NCBI GenBank assembly: GCA_030704845.1
Contig: JAUYKZ010000019.1
Coordinates: 1 to 60,904, forward strand
Direction of reading: 5' to 3'
Length of the DNA: 60,904 bases
DNA from: an archaeon
Lineage (GTDB): Archaea > Nanobdellota > Nanobdellia > Woesearchaeales > GW2011-AR9
Shown here: piece by piece, positions 48,606 to 58,202 of the stretch
How the letters are laid out: each line of letters opens with the position of its first letter
Numbering within the stretch: position 1 is the first letter of the stretch
Notes under the pieces: generated by a model
Seen by the model: only the letters and a program-made list of their open reading frames with translations
Database searches by the model: none
What the model was told of the DNA's origin: nothing
Translations under genes and position numbers: made by a program

Positions 48606-50915
48606 ATGGAAAACAGAATTAAATCTTTAATTATTGGAATCATTATTGTATGTCTTCTTCTTAGTAGTGCGTATGCAGCCACCAGAACTTTTAGAGTGCA
48701 AGAGACAGAATTTGTAACACTTTTCCCCCAAGCTATCGATCCAGATAACGATCAAGTTAAATATCATTTTTCAAAACCATTAGATAATAATGGGGAATGG
48801 CAAACAGATTACGGAGATGCTGGTGAATATCGGGTAGAAATTACAGCTACCGATGGTGTGAGTAATACAACTGAAGAAGTTTTATTGATTATTGAACCGA
48901 AAAATAAACCACCTCAACTTGTAAAAAGTAAGGTGCAGGGTCAAGAAACCGAGATTATAGATGTCAGCAATGTTTTTTCTGATGACGAAGGTAATGTTTT
49001 AAGATTGTCATATGAAAAACCTTTTGACAAAAAAGGAAAATGGGAAACAAGTTATGAAGATGAAGGCGTTTACATTACCAAAGTTACTGCAAATGATGGC
49101 GAATTTTCTACCACCGGATTAGTAGAAATAACTATACTTCCAAAAAATCAACCTCCAATAGTTGTAAACGATTTTTCAACTTCAACAGAAATGGAATATA
49201 ATGAAGGACAAACTCTTGAATTTTTTGCAGAACTAAGTGATAAAGAGAATGAGCCGATAACTAAGGTATGGTTATTTGATGGAAACGAAATAAGTAAAGA
49301 AGAAAAAGGTAAAAAATATTTTGATTATGAAAGTGAAGGAAAACATTATTTGAGATTAATAGTAAGTGATGGAACTTCGACCATTGAAAAAGAATGGATT
49401 ATTAATGTAATGAATACAAATCGAGCTCCAGTGATTGAACATTTGCCCATTTCAGTATATGAAGGAGAAACGGCTGTCCTTGAACTTCCCGCCGTAGATG
49501 AAGATGGAGATTTTTTAACATACGAATTTGGCCAACCATTTAACGAAAGCAGTTGGCAAACAACATATGATGATGCCGGAACATATCAAATTAAAATAAC
49601 TGCATCAGATGGGAAAACAACTAGTAGAATTACTGTTGAAGTGACGGTAATTGATGTTGATAGAGCCCCATTGATTGTTTCTCCTAAAGAAGTAGTTCTT
49701 AATGAAGGAGAAAAAAGAGAATGGACTATCATCACAGAAGACCCAGATGGAGATGAGGTTAATATTTCATTTTCAGGATTACCGGAGGATATAATTTACA
49801 ATCAAAATGAAGGGTTATTAACTTGGCAACCAACGTTTGATTTAATAAAAAGAAAAGGCGGAGTAATTAGTAATGTTCTTAATATGTTACGCTTAGAACA
49901 TTATTTCCTGATTAAGAAAAGTTTCCCAGTTACAATTAATTCATGCGGAAAAGATCTCTGTAGAACAGAAATAATGAATCTGGTTGTACGTAACGTAAAT
50001 AGACCTCCAGTTTTGGAGAAATTTCCATCATTAGCATTAAACGAAACTGAAAAAGTTATCCTTGCTCCAGAAGCTTTCGATCCGGATGGAGACATAGTTA
50101 CGTTTTCTTATTCCAAACCTGTTAATTCCAAAGGCGAATGGTTAACAACCCATCAGGATGATGGAGAATATAATTTAACTGTAACTGCAAGTGACGGAAA
50201 ATTAACTGATACAAAGGATTTTAAAGTTCTTGTTAACCGAGTTAATCAAGGTCCGCAGATATCTTCATTAGACAGAGTAATCGTACAAGAAGGAGAAGAA
50301 TTTTATCTAACAATCAGTGCAAACGATCCTGATGAAGATAATGTAGTTTTAACTGCTTCCAATCTTCCCCCTGGATCTTCATTTGCTAACGGTGCTTTCC
50401 ATTGGACGCCATCATATGACACAGTTGTTAATACGACTCCAACAATATTTAGTAAATTAATTTCAAAGAGTGTTTACTTAACAAAAAGATTTAGCTCTGA
50501 AGAAAAAGTTCACTGGATTGAGTTTAATGCTGGTGATGGAAAAATTCAAACAATTAAACCTGTTGAAATTCTCATTAAAAATAAAAATGTGCCGCCAGTA
50601 ATTACTTTTGTAAATCCTGAACAAAAAATCCAAGCAACAACATTCCAGCCAGTAACATTTACAGTTGATGCCATTGATGCTGATCAAGATGAATTAACTT
50701 ATACTTGGAGCTTTAATGCACACGAACCAAAAATTCATGCAACTAAAACTCTTGAAAGAACTTTCACAACTCCCGGCAATAAACAAGTTAGCGTTACCGT
50801 AAGCGATGGTAGAGACAGTGAAACATATGTCTGGAACATCTTGGTTAGTCAAGCAGAAAATCCTTTAGTATTAAATAATCAAGAAGGATTTGCGGTTTAT
50901 CTGCTGGAAGGGTAG
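48606..50915 (+). CDS. Secreted protein with about eight cadherin-like repeats
   Basis: The 769-residue protein has a signal peptide (about 1-25, ending SSAYA). It is then a chain of beta-sandwich repeats of about 85-100 residues with the pattern DxDGDxLTYxFxxPxxxxxxWxTxYxDxGxYxxxITASDG and linkers NRAPVI, DRAPLI, NRPPVL, NQGPQI, NVPPVI. Two repeats (near 410 and 620) are longer, with hydrophobic inserts. No C-terminal anchor or sorting motif is seen. It shares the repeat with the 341-residue lipoprotein, so the two probably form one adhesive surface layer. Confidence 0.82.
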   Translation: MENRIKSLIIGIIIVCLLLSSAYAATRTFRVQETEFVTLFPQAIDPDNDQVKYHFSKPLDNNGEWQTDYGDAGEYRVEITATDGVSNTTEEVLLIIEPKNKPPQLVKSKVQGQETEIIDVSNVFSDDEGNVLRLSYEKPFDKKGKWETSYEDEGVYITKVTANDGEFSTTGLVEITILPKNQPPIVVNDFSTSTEMEYNEGQTLEFFAELSDKENEPITKVWLFDGNEISKEEKGKKYFDYESEGKHYLRLIVSDGTSTIEKEWIINVMNTNRAPVIEHLPISVYEGETAVLELPAVDEDGDFLTYEFGQPFNESSWQTTYDDAGTYQIKITASDGKTTSRITVEVTVIDVDRAPLIVSPKEVVLNEGEKREWTIITEDPDGDEVNISFSGLPEDIIYNQNEGLLTWQPTFDLIKRKGGVISNVLNMLRLEHYFLIKKSFPVTINSCGKDLCRTEIMNLVVRNVNRPPVLEKFPSLALNETEKVILAPEAFDPDGDIVTFSYSKPVNSKGEWLTTHQDDGEYNLTVTASDGKLTDTKDFKVLVNRVNQGPQISSLDRVIVQEGEEFYLTISANDPDEDNVVLTASNLPPGSSFANGAFHWTPSYDTVVNTTPTIFSKLISKSVYLTKRFSSEEKVHWIEFNAGDGKIQTIKPVEILIKNKNVPPVITFVNPEQKIQATTFQPVTFTVDAIDADQDELTYTWSFNAHEPKIHATKTLERTFTTPGNKQVSVTVSDGRDSETYVWNILVSQAENPLVLNNQEGFAVYLLEG

Positions 50916-50921
50916 AAGACC

Positions 50922-50931
50922 TTTTAAAATA
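50922..50931 (+). promoter_or_regulatory. TATA box giving a leaderless helicase transcript
   Basis: ACCTTTTAAAATAAC is centred about 25 bp before the ATG at 50952. Transcription should therefore start at or next to the ATG. The promoter shows that this gene begins here as an independent unit. Confidence 0.6.
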
Positions 50932-50951
50932 ACTCCAATTCTTGCTCGTCA

Positions 50952-52490
50952 ATGGATAGTGCAATTTATCTCGCTCTGGAAACTATAGAAAAAAATAAGC
51001 AAGCGATAGTTTTTGTTCCAAGCAGAGCCAGTGCTGAAAAAACGGCGGAAGATATTGCAAAAATAGTTAAGTCTGCTATGCCTGAATTAGAATCTGGAGT
51101 TCTTAAAGGAATTGGAACACCTACCACCCAATGTAATCGGTTAGCTAAATGTATGAAAAAAGGGATAGCTTTCCATCATGCCGGTTTAACTAATTCTCAG
51201 AAAGATTTTATTGAAGAATCATTCAAAGAAGGAAAAGTTAAAATTATTTGTGCAACACCAACCCTTGCTGCCGGCTTATCTCTCCCCGTGTTTAGAGTTA
51301 TCGTAAAATCTCTTAAAAGATATTCTGGAAGATGGGGAATGGATTGGATTCAGGTTCTGGAATATTTACAAATGGCAGGTAGAGCAGGAAGACCTGAATA
51401 TGAGAAATATGGAGAAGCCATCACCATTGCCAAAAATGATTCTGAGAAAGAAGAGATTTATCAACGCTATATCTGTGGAAAGCCGGAAGACATTTATTCA
51501 AAACTTGCAGTTGAACCAGTCTTAAGAACGTATTTACTGTCATTAATTTCGTCCAATATCATTCGCGACGAAAAAACTATGAAAGAATTTTTTGGTAAAA
51601 CATTTTGGGCTCAACAGTTTAAAGATATGAATAAACTTGAATCGATTATGGATAGGATGTTATCATTACTTGAAGAATGGAAATTCATCGTAATTAATGG
51701 AAAGAAAGAAGATACCGGAGATTTTGTAAGTGCTAGTAATATTGGTAGTAACAACAACAATAAAACCATGAAAGCTACATTACTTGGTAAGAGAGTATCA
51801 GAATTATACCTTGATCCATTAACCGCAAGACATCTTATAGATTGTACTGCAAAGTGGCATGAAAAAACAACTCCTTTTTCACTCCTTCAAATTGTTTCTA
51901 ATACTATTGAAATGCGACCGTTACTTAGAGTAAAAGGTTCAGAGCAAGAAATAATTAATGGAGAATTACTTCAAAGATATGAAATGCTGCTTATGGAAGA
52001 ACCGAGTGCATTTGATTTTGAATATGAAGATTTCATCAACTCAATTAAAACATCATTATTTTTTGATTCCTGGATTGATGAAAAAAAAGAAGACTTCTTG
52101 CTTGAGAAGTATGGTATAAGGCCCGGTGAAATTCGAGTGAAATTAGAAACTGCTGATTGGCTTCTTTACGGTACTGAAGAACTAGCAAGAGTTGAAGGTT
52201 ATAAAGAAGTTATCAAAGAGATACATAAATTACGATTACGCTTAAAACACGGAGTTAAAGAAGAGTTACTCCCATTGCTTAAGATTAAAGGTATTGGAAG
52301 AGCTAGGGCAAGAAAATTGCATAACAATAATATTAAAGATATTGGCGATTTATCAAAAATTGACCCAACTTCGCTCAGCCAGATCTTAGGTACAGCCGTG
52401 TCTGAAAACGTAAAAAAGCAGCTTGGAGAAGAAATTAAGGAAATACCTAAAGGAAGAAGGACTGGACAGCTGAGTTTAACCAAATTCTAA
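50952..52490 (+). CDS. C-terminal half of a Hel308/Ski2-like DNA helicase, encoded separately
   Basis: Hel308 unwinds DNA at stalled forks. This 512-residue protein starts exactly at the second RecA domain. Seen: IVFVPSRASAE (motif IV, near 18-28), GIAFHHAGL, ATPTLAAGLSLP (motif V, near 102-113) and QMAGRAGRPEYE (motif VI, near 140-151). Winged-helix and ratchet domains and a helix-hairpin-helix follow (LLKIKGIGRARARKLHNN, near 437-455). The C terminus GQLSLTKF fits a PCNA-binding QxxLxxF box. Walker A, Walker B and the whole first RecA domain are absent and not encoded in the window, so the helicase is split. It has its own promoter. Confidence 0.88.
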   Translation: MDSAIYLALETIEKNKQAIVFVPSRASAEKTAEDIAKIVKSAMPELESGVLKGIGTPTTQCNRLAKCMKKGIAFHHAGLTNSQKDFIEESFKEGKVKIICATPTLAAGLSLPVFRVIVKSLKRYSGRWGMDWIQVLEYLQMAGRAGRPEYEKYGEAITIAKNDSEKEEIYQRYICGKPEDIYSKLAVEPVLRTYLLSLISSNIIRDEKTMKEFFGKTFWAQQFKDMNKLESIMDRMLSLLEEWKFIVINGKKEDTGDFVSASNIGSNNNNKTMKATLLGKRVSELYLDPLTARHLIDCTAKWHEKTTPFSLLQIVSNTIEMRPLLRVKGSEQEIINGELLQRYEMLLMEEPSAFDFEYEDFINSIKTSLFFDSWIDEKKEDFLLEKYGIRPGEIRVKLETADWLLYGTEELARVEGYKEVIKEIHKLRLRLKHGVKEELLPLLKIKGIGRARARKLHNNNIKDIGDLSKIDPTSLSQILGTAVSENVKKQLGEEIKEIPKGRRTGQLSLTKF

Positions 52491-52512
52491 TTTTCTTTCA
52501 AAAAGCTTATAA

Positions 52513-52755
52513 ATGGGATGTAGGCACTGCTGTTTTATGATAGAATACCACATATCAACAGGAGTTCCGTACTCTAAAATTTCTGAAATCAAGCTTCTTG
52601 GCTTTGCAGACGGTTTAATTGGCAAAAGACAATTAACCTTTATAGAAGGGGCTCCTCAAAGCGATATTATCGCCTTAGGAAGACTTTACGAAGCATTTTT
52701 CGAAAAAGGAAGACAAAAAAGGCCAGAAATTGATGATGTAGCTAGGCTTTTTTGA
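52513..52755 (+). CDS. Small hypothetical protein after the helicase half
   Basis: The 80-residue frame begins with a Cys/His-rich stretch (MGCRHCCF). A second ATG at residue 9 (MIEYHISTGVPYSKIS) may be the true start. The remainder is a compact mixed alpha/beta protein with a polar C terminus. A TATA-like AGCTTATAAATGGG overlaps the first ATG, which favours the second start. It follows the helicase by 22 bp. I do not recognise a family. Confidence 0.6.
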   Translation: MGCRHCCFMIEYHISTGVPYSKISEIKLLGFADGLIGKRQLTFIEGAPQSDIIALGRLYEAFFEKGRQKRPEIDDVARLF

Positions 52756-52787
52756 GTCGTCACTGCCAAGTGGCACAAACAACGAAA

Positions 52788-52799
52788 GGTTTATATATC
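52788..52799 (+). promoter_or_regulatory. TATA box of the acidic two-gene unit
   Basis: AGGTTTATATATCAG lies about 42 bp upstream of the ATG at 52837 and should drive the two acidic-protein genes that follow. A short palindrome TGCCA-AG-TGGCA (about 52763-52774) lies just upstream. Confidence 0.5.
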
Positions 52800-52836
52800 A
52801 GTGCCTACACTTTAGTAGCAAGAGGTAAAAATTACA

Positions 52837-53880
52837 ATGGAAATGAATACATACACCGTAAAAACTGATAGAAATGGCAATATTGCTTATCTAGCTTATC
52901 TAGATAGTAGAATCCCATTTACCGGACATCCGGAATATGAAGAATCAGAAGGTCTTAACCTTTTATTAAGAAATAACCCTTTTAGCACTCAAAGATTTAA
53001 TTTAAGATTTGAACCAGATTATACTGGAGACAGGACTTTAGTAGATATTAAAGATTCTTACTCTGACGACACCCTGGATATGAAATATGTAGCTGGAATC
53101 AGAGCATTAAAAGCAAAAATTGCAGAAAATGATGCCAGAGTAAATATTAACTCACTAATTGAAGAAACATTAGCAGAGTTAGAAGATGCTACTGAAAAAA
53201 ATAAACCTTATAGAGTAACAGCTAATAACGACAAAGTTTACGAAGTAACTGAAGTAACTGATGATATGATTATTAAATCAGAATACATTCCTCAAGCAGT
53301 TCCGGAAGCTTATGGTAATAAAGATGAGAATTACTTCTTAATTCCATTAAGAGAAGGCGAAGTTGGAGATGTTCCTTATGCAGTTGTAGAAGCTGTAGAA
53401 AGTGACGAAGTAATCGAACTTTCTTTAGATGATCTTATCTTTGATGATAATACTGAGACTAACCAAGTAAGAAACCCAGCTTCACAGTACGAAGTAGATG
53501 TCGATTTAGACGATAATAGTTCCGTAACATATAATGAATCTGCAGAATGGGAAGAATGGAACGCGATAATCAATAATGTACCAATTGATAATGAGGATGA
53601 CACTTTAAGAAATAGTAGACCAATACCAACTGTTGTGAAATATTTAGACCAAGTTCAAGAACCGACTACAAAATATGGAAGAGATACTAAACACTATGAT
53701 GATGACAAATTAGTTGCTTACAACCCAATAGACACGAGAATGGAACCTGAGGAGTCAATCATAATTGAAGAATCTTTCAGACCAACTCAAATAATTAGAA
53801 ATCCATTACCAAATGAAAAGGTTTCACTTATTGACAGATTAAAAGGAATGGGTAAAAGATATTTCACCGGAAGAAAATAA
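52837..53880 (+). CDS. Acidic soluble hypothetical protein
   Basis: The 347-residue protein is highly acidic (many Glu and Asp; pI low by eye) with no signal peptide, membrane helix, Cys or known motif. The first 60 residues are beta-like (NTYTVKTDRNGNIAYLAYL), the centre is low-complexity and acidic, and the last 40 residues are basic (SLIDRLKGMGKRYFTGRK). It is followed after one base by a similar gene, so the two form a unit. Function unknown. Confidence 0.72.
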   Translation: MEMNTYTVKTDRNGNIAYLAYLDSRIPFTGHPEYEESEGLNLLLRNNPFSTQRFNLRFEPDYTGDRTLVDIKDSYSDDTLDMKYVAGIRALKAKIAENDARVNINSLIEETLAELEDATEKNKPYRVTANNDKVYEVTEVTDDMIIKSEYIPQAVPEAYGNKDENYFLIPLREGEVGDVPYAVVEAVESDEVIELSLDDLIFDDNTETNQVRNPASQYEVDVDLDDNSSVTYNESAEWEEWNAIINNVPIDNEDDTLRNSRPIPTVVKYLDQVQEPTTKYGRDTKHYDDDKLVAYNPIDTRMEPEESIIIEESFRPTQIIRNPLPNEKVSLIDRLKGMGKRYFTGRK

Positions 53881-53881
53881 A

Positions 53882-54250
53882 ATGGCTGATAACAGATCTA
53901 GTTCAGTTCTTGATTCTTTAGCATATGTAGCTAATAGACTTCCAAGATCAGATCAAGAAGTAGAAGTAGATGTTCCCTCATTATTTGAAGAAGCTATCAC
54001 TGCTTATTGTGATGATGAAGATAAAACTATCGAAGGTATTCCTAGAGCTTTATGCGCTTCAAAAGTTCTCAAACCAGGTAGACGAAAACCAAAAGTAATT
54101 CAGGTAAAATCAACAGGGATGGAAGAGACATATCTTCCGACCCCAAGATACGAAGGTACAGATAATTTTCCTTACGCAATTACTCCAGAACAATTCCACA
54201 CTGAAGAAGATATTGCAGTAATTCCAAATTATTTCAAAAATTTAATTTAA
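53882..54250 (+). CDS. Acidic hypothetical protein, second of a pair
   Basis: The 122-residue acidic protein starts with a helical segment (NRSSSVLDSLAYVANRLPRSDQ). A basic patch (SKVLKPGRRKPKVIQVKSTG) lies in the middle, then a Pro/Glu-rich end. It starts one base after its acidic neighbour, so both are cotranscribed. No family is recognised. Confidence 0.68.
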   Translation: MADNRSSSVLDSLAYVANRLPRSDQEVEVDVPSLFEEAITAYCDDEDKTIEGIPRALCASKVLKPGRRKPKVIQVKSTGMEETYLPTPRYEGTDNFPYAITPEQFHTEEDIAVIPNYFKNLI

Positions 54251-54266
54251 TTTAATTTATTATTTT

Positions 54267-55472
54267 CTAAAGAACAAAATACAATATTACCGGCAATATA
54301 AGACAGCCCATTAAATGATTTTTGCCAATATTCCAGAAAGAAGCTATCAACCCGATAGCAGTAGCCGTAATCAAAACTAACAAACCAAGAATTCCGTCGA
54401 AATAAACGGTTAGTAAAGTTATGAAAATAATTATTCCCCAAATAACCGCTAAATAATTTATTCTCGAAATATATTTTGAAAATGTTTTAGATAATTTAAT
54501 TCCAAGAAGTAAAGAAATACTTCCGACAATTAATGCGACTACTAAAAACAATACCATCTCCTTAAATCCAACTATCCCTAATAATTCATCAACGGCAACA
54601 ATCGCCCCATTTCTAGCTTTATCCAACATGTAAACCGTGCCTATGCTAAGAAGCATATTAGCGGTGTTAATCCCGCCAACTAACGAAAGAAATCCTTCAT
54701 CTCCAATATCTCCAACGATATTTGTAGCGACGATAGCAGCTTGACTTGAACCAAATCCTGGAAGAAATGCAGCAATGAATCCAACTCCGGAAGCTGCTGA
54801 AATTGATTTAATAGCATTTTTCTTTGATAGAGTTAACGGTTTGTCATTATTCTGCTCAGGGACAACTGATTTCTGAAGAAGACTTACAATCAATAAAGAA
54901 AAACCAAACAGCCCAGAAAGAAGCGGAAACAATGGTTGTCTCAAGTGAGGAATATTAAACACAATTAAACCAAGCAATCCAGAAAGTAAAAAAAGAACCA
55001 AACTTCTCAATCTTTTCCCTTTTTCTTTGCCAATCATGTAAATCATTATTCCAATTAGTAAAAAACCAACAATCGGCTGAATTATAGGAGATAACCATTT
55101 CATCCCGAAAAGAAAAACTGGAAATAAAGCAAGACTAAATAATAAAGAACCGAATGATCCTATAAGCGTATAAATTACAGCATTATGCCCTTCCCCCTTG
55201 TGAAGTAGGCGATGTCCAGGAAGTACATTAAGAGCCTGAGCTTCATCTGGAGCACCAAGGTAAATACTTGGAATAGAATCAAGAAAAGAATGAGTGATAG
55301 CTAAGCTAATTATGTATACGGCTACAACTATTGGAGAAGTTATAGAGACTAAAATTGCTGAAAATGAAAGTAGAAGAACAGTAATTAAATTGACATGAAT
55401 ACCAGGAATTAAGCCGGTTATAATGCCCGAAGCTATACCCAAAAATAACGCTAATAAAAACTCCCCTAACAT
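54267..55472 (-). CDS. TctA/COG1784-type membrane transporter
   Basis: The 401-residue protein has about ten membrane helices. The N terminus (LALFLGIASGIITGLIPGIHVNLIT) and the repeat VGFIAAFLPGFGSSQAAIVA carry the G-xxxG-LPG pattern of the tripartite tricarboxylate transporter TctA family, here in the COG1784-like archaeal form. IYLGAPDEAQALNVLPGHRLL matches the conserved loop. No TctB or TctC partner is seen nearby, so it may work alone. The substrate is unknown. Confidence 0.82.
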   Translation of the reverse strand: MLGEFLLALFLGIASGIITGLIPGIHVNLITVLLLSFSAILVSITSPIVVAVYIISLAITHSFLDSIPSIYLGAPDEAQALNVLPGHRLLHKGEGHNAVIYTLIGSFGSLLFSLALFPVFLFGMKWLSPIIQPIVGFLLIGIMIYMIGKEKGKRLRSLVLFLLSGLLGLIVFNIPHLRQPLFPLLSGLFGFSLLIVSLLQKSVVPEQNNDKPLTLSKKNAIKSISAASGVGFIAAFLPGFGSSQAAIVATNIVGDIGDEGFLSLVGGINTANMLLSIGTVYMLDKARNGAIVAVDELLGIVGFKEMVLFLVVALIVGSISLLLGIKLSKTFSKYISRINYLAVIWGIIIFITLLTVYFDGILGLLVLITATAIGLIASFWNIGKNHLMGCLILPVILYFVL

Positions 55473-55570
55473 ATATTATTCGAGAAGTAAATCATTAATA
55501 TCTATTCTGACATCACTCTAAAGTGACTAAAACCGGAACATTTATATACTATTATTCCTCCTAGAAATCC

Positions 55571-56371
55571 ATGACTCACGAATCATTCGAAGATGATTTA
55601 CAATGTATCAGAGATGCAATTAGTGGCAACCCTCAAGCAGGAGAAGCATTAGAGCAATTAGTAAAGCTAGTTGGTAATGCCAATAGAAACCCAGTTACCG
55701 GAGCTGCAGATGGTAGAGAGTTAGAAAACGACCTTAGAATACGTAGATCCGAAGATTTCTATGGAGAAAAAGCAAATAATCGATATTTTGTTGCTATTGA
55801 CATTGATAATTTTGGAAAATTTAACAAAGTTTACGGCCAAGATATCGGAGATCTTGTTCTTAGAACTGTAGAAAAAGTTATTCGAGAGACTGTGAGAGAG
55901 AATGATTCTGTTAACACCCAAAAAAGCAAACATTACCACCCCCATGGAGAAGAGTTTATTGTAACATATGAATGTCAAAGTCTTGACGGAGCAATTGAAG
56001 CTGCTAATCGTCTACGTGAATCTGTAGAAAATAAAGTAATTAAAAGAATAAAGGACAATATAAAACATGATACCGGAAAAGAAATTAAAAAACCGATTAC
56101 AATTTCTGGCGGAGTTACGGCATATCATCCATCTGTTGAAAGTGAAGAACGAGCAATGAAAAGAGCCGACAGATATATGCAAGTTGCTAAAACTGAAGGA
56201 AGAAATAAAGTTTATTGTGGAGAGATTGATCCGTTATATGAAATTAAAGAAAAACTCTACCAACCAGGAATTCTGGATGATGCAGCTAGTGTAATCGCAG
56301 GAACTTTAAGAACTGCTAAAGGTAAAGTTGGAAGTAAAATTACCAAGCTATATCAAAAATTGTTCGATTAG
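55571..56371 (+). CDS. GGDEF-domain protein with variant HGEEF active site
   Basis: GGDEF domains usually make cyclic di-GMP and are common in bacteria but rare in archaea. The 266-residue protein has the fold's landmarks: NPVTGAADGRELENDLR (near 38-54), FVAIDIDNFGKFNKVYG (metal Asp near 76) and PHGEEF (near 124-129). The first Gly of GG[D/E]EF is replaced by His. ISGGVTAY and RADRYMQVAKTEGRNKVY complete it. A helical tail follows, and there is no N-terminal sensor. Activity is uncertain because of the His. A TATA-like TTTATATAC lies upstream. Confidence 0.82.
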   Translation: MTHESFEDDLQCIRDAISGNPQAGEALEQLVKLVGNANRNPVTGAADGRELENDLRIRRSEDFYGEKANNRYFVAIDIDNFGKFNKVYGQDIGDLVLRTVEKVIRETVRENDSVNTQKSKHYHPHGEEFIVTYECQSLDGAIEAANRLRESVENKVIKRIKDNIKHDTGKEIKKPITISGGVTAYHPSVESEERAMKRADRYMQVAKTEGRNKVYCGEIDPLYEIKEKLYQPGILDDAASVIAGTLRTAKGKVGSKITKLYQKLFD

Positions 56372-56458
56372 AAGACATTCGTCCATCTAATCCAATTCTC
56401 AAACAATAACCTTTATAAATTCCATTTCTTATATTCTTTATAAAAAGAGGTATATTGG

Positions 56459-58177
56459 ATGGCTACAGTTTCTGGTAATCTATTTGTAGATATTGGTTTA
56501 ACCATTATTATTGCTGCTACTGCTGCATTTATTCTTAGATATCTAAAACAACCAAACATCCTTGCTTATGTTCTTACCGGGATAATTCTAACGCCAGTTC
56601 TTCATCTGGTTACTGATACAAGCATTATTGAATCGATGTCTATCGTTGGAATCGCTTTCCTCTTATTCATAGTTGGACTTGAAATGGATTTAAGTTCACT
56701 AAAAAATGTTGCCTTAGTTTCAGGATTTGGTGGATTAATCCAAATAATCATCCTCTTTATTTTAGGATACCTTGTATCATTCCTCCTCGGTTATTTAAGC
56801 ATTGAAGCTGCTTACATCGGGTTAATGATTGCTTTCTCATCCACGATGGTTGTGTTAAAACTTCTTTCAGATAAAAGGGAATTAAATACTCTCCATGGAA
56901 GATTGTCCATTGGGATTTTATTAGTACAAGATATTGTTGCCATTCTAGCCCTATCCATCCTTAGCTCTATAAATCAATTTAATTATTTTATCCTCGCTTA
57001 CGCTTTCTTGAAATTCGCAACTTTATTCCTGGTAGCTTACATCACCAGCAAGTTTATTTTTCCCCACATGTTTCGTTTTGCTGCAAAAAATCAGGAATTA
57101 TTATTGATTACTTCGCTTGCAGTATGTTTTACTTTTTCCTTAGCTTTTTTTTATCTCGGATTTTCGATTGCTGTTGGTGCCTTTTTAGCGGGCATTGCGT
57201 TAGGTAATTTAGAATACAATTTACAGATTATTGGAAGAATTAAAAGTTTGAAAGATTTCTTCTCTTTAATCTTCTTTGTTTCCCTCGGAATGGGAATCTC
57301 ACTTTCAGTGATTAAAGAACAATGGCTAACTCTTCTAGTTCTACTGATTGTAGTAATGGTTATAAAACCTTTCGTGATTATGACTATATGTTCTCTTTTT
57401 CGTTACACCAAAAAACCATCCTTCCTCACTGCTAACGCTCTTGCTCAAGTTGGAGAATTCTCATTAATTCTTGCCGCGCAAGGATTAATTTTAAACCACA
57501 TCAGTAAAGATTTATTTTCCATAATTGTCGTACTTACTTTGATAACTATTGTTTTAACTTCTTATTATATCGAATACAATCAATTCTTCTATAAATTTTT
57601 GAAAGTTCCATTAAAAATATTTGATAGATTTACAACTGAAGGATTAGAATTTCTGCCAACCCAATCTAAACCTAAAATAATTTTATGCGGATATAACCGA
57701 ATAGGTTATAGCATCCTAAGAGATCTTAAGAAAGTAAAAAAGAAAGTAATGATTATTGATTTCAATCCTGAAGTCATTTCAGAAATGGTTAAGGAAGGAT
57801 ATCATTGTATGTATGGTGATGCAACTGATGAAGAAATCATAGAACGAATGAATCTTGATTCTATCTCCATCTTCATATCAACCATCCCCAGAGAAAAAGA
57901 TAATCTTCTCCTGATAAAACATATTAGAGGAGTTAACAAAAGAGCAAAAATTCTGGTTACCGCTTCAGCCATTGAGGAATCATTAAGATTATATGATGCC
58001 GGAGCTGATTATGTAATTCTACCTCATTTCCTTGGCGGGGAACATGTGTCTCACCTAATTACAAACCTTAGAGCAAAAAAACTTAACCTTAAAGAAGAGA
58101 GAAAGAAACATATCGAACACCTTCACCTGAGAACTAAAGGAAAAGCAATAAACGGTTTAATTTTCAGCAAACTTTAA
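56459..58177 (+). CDS. Kef-type cation/proton antiporter with TrkA-N domain (CPA2)
   Basis: The 572-residue protein has about twelve membrane helices (residues 1-385) with CPA2 family features (ILRYLKQPNILAYVLTGIILTP, LFIVGLEMDL, FSSTMVVLKLL). A cytosolic Rossmann domain begins near 400 (IILCGYNRIGYSILRDL, DFNPEVI, GDATDEEIIERMN), the TrkA-N/RCK nucleotide sensor. The C-terminal RCK_C part is absent, so the protein ends soon after the Rossmann domain. Likely a potassium or sodium/proton exchanger. Confidence 0.9.
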   Translation: MATVSGNLFVDIGLTIIIAATAAFILRYLKQPNILAYVLTGIILTPVLHLVTDTSIIESMSIVGIAFLLFIVGLEMDLSSLKNVALVSGFGGLIQIIILFILGYLVSFLLGYLSIEAAYIGLMIAFSSTMVVLKLLSDKRELNTLHGRLSIGILLVQDIVAILALSILSSINQFNYFILAYAFLKFATLFLVAYITSKFIFPHMFRFAAKNQELLLITSLAVCFTFSLAFFYLGFSIAVGAFLAGIALGNLEYNLQIIGRIKSLKDFFSLIFFVSLGMGISLSVIKEQWLTLLVLLIVVMVIKPFVIMTICSLFRYTKKPSFLTANALAQVGEFSLILAAQGLILNHISKDLFSIIVVLTLITIVLTSYYIEYNQFFYKFLKVPLKIFDRFTTEGLEFLPTQSKPKIILCGYNRIGYSILRDLKKVKKKVMIIDFNPEVISEMVKEGYHCMYGDATDEEIIERMNLDSISIFISTIPREKDNLLLIKHIRGVNKRAKILVTASAIEESLRLYDAGADYVILPHFLGGEHVSHLITNLRAKKLNLKEERKKHIEHLHLRTKGKAINGLIFSKL

Positions 58178-58202
58178 GAAAGGATGACACTTATTTGGAT
58201 TT

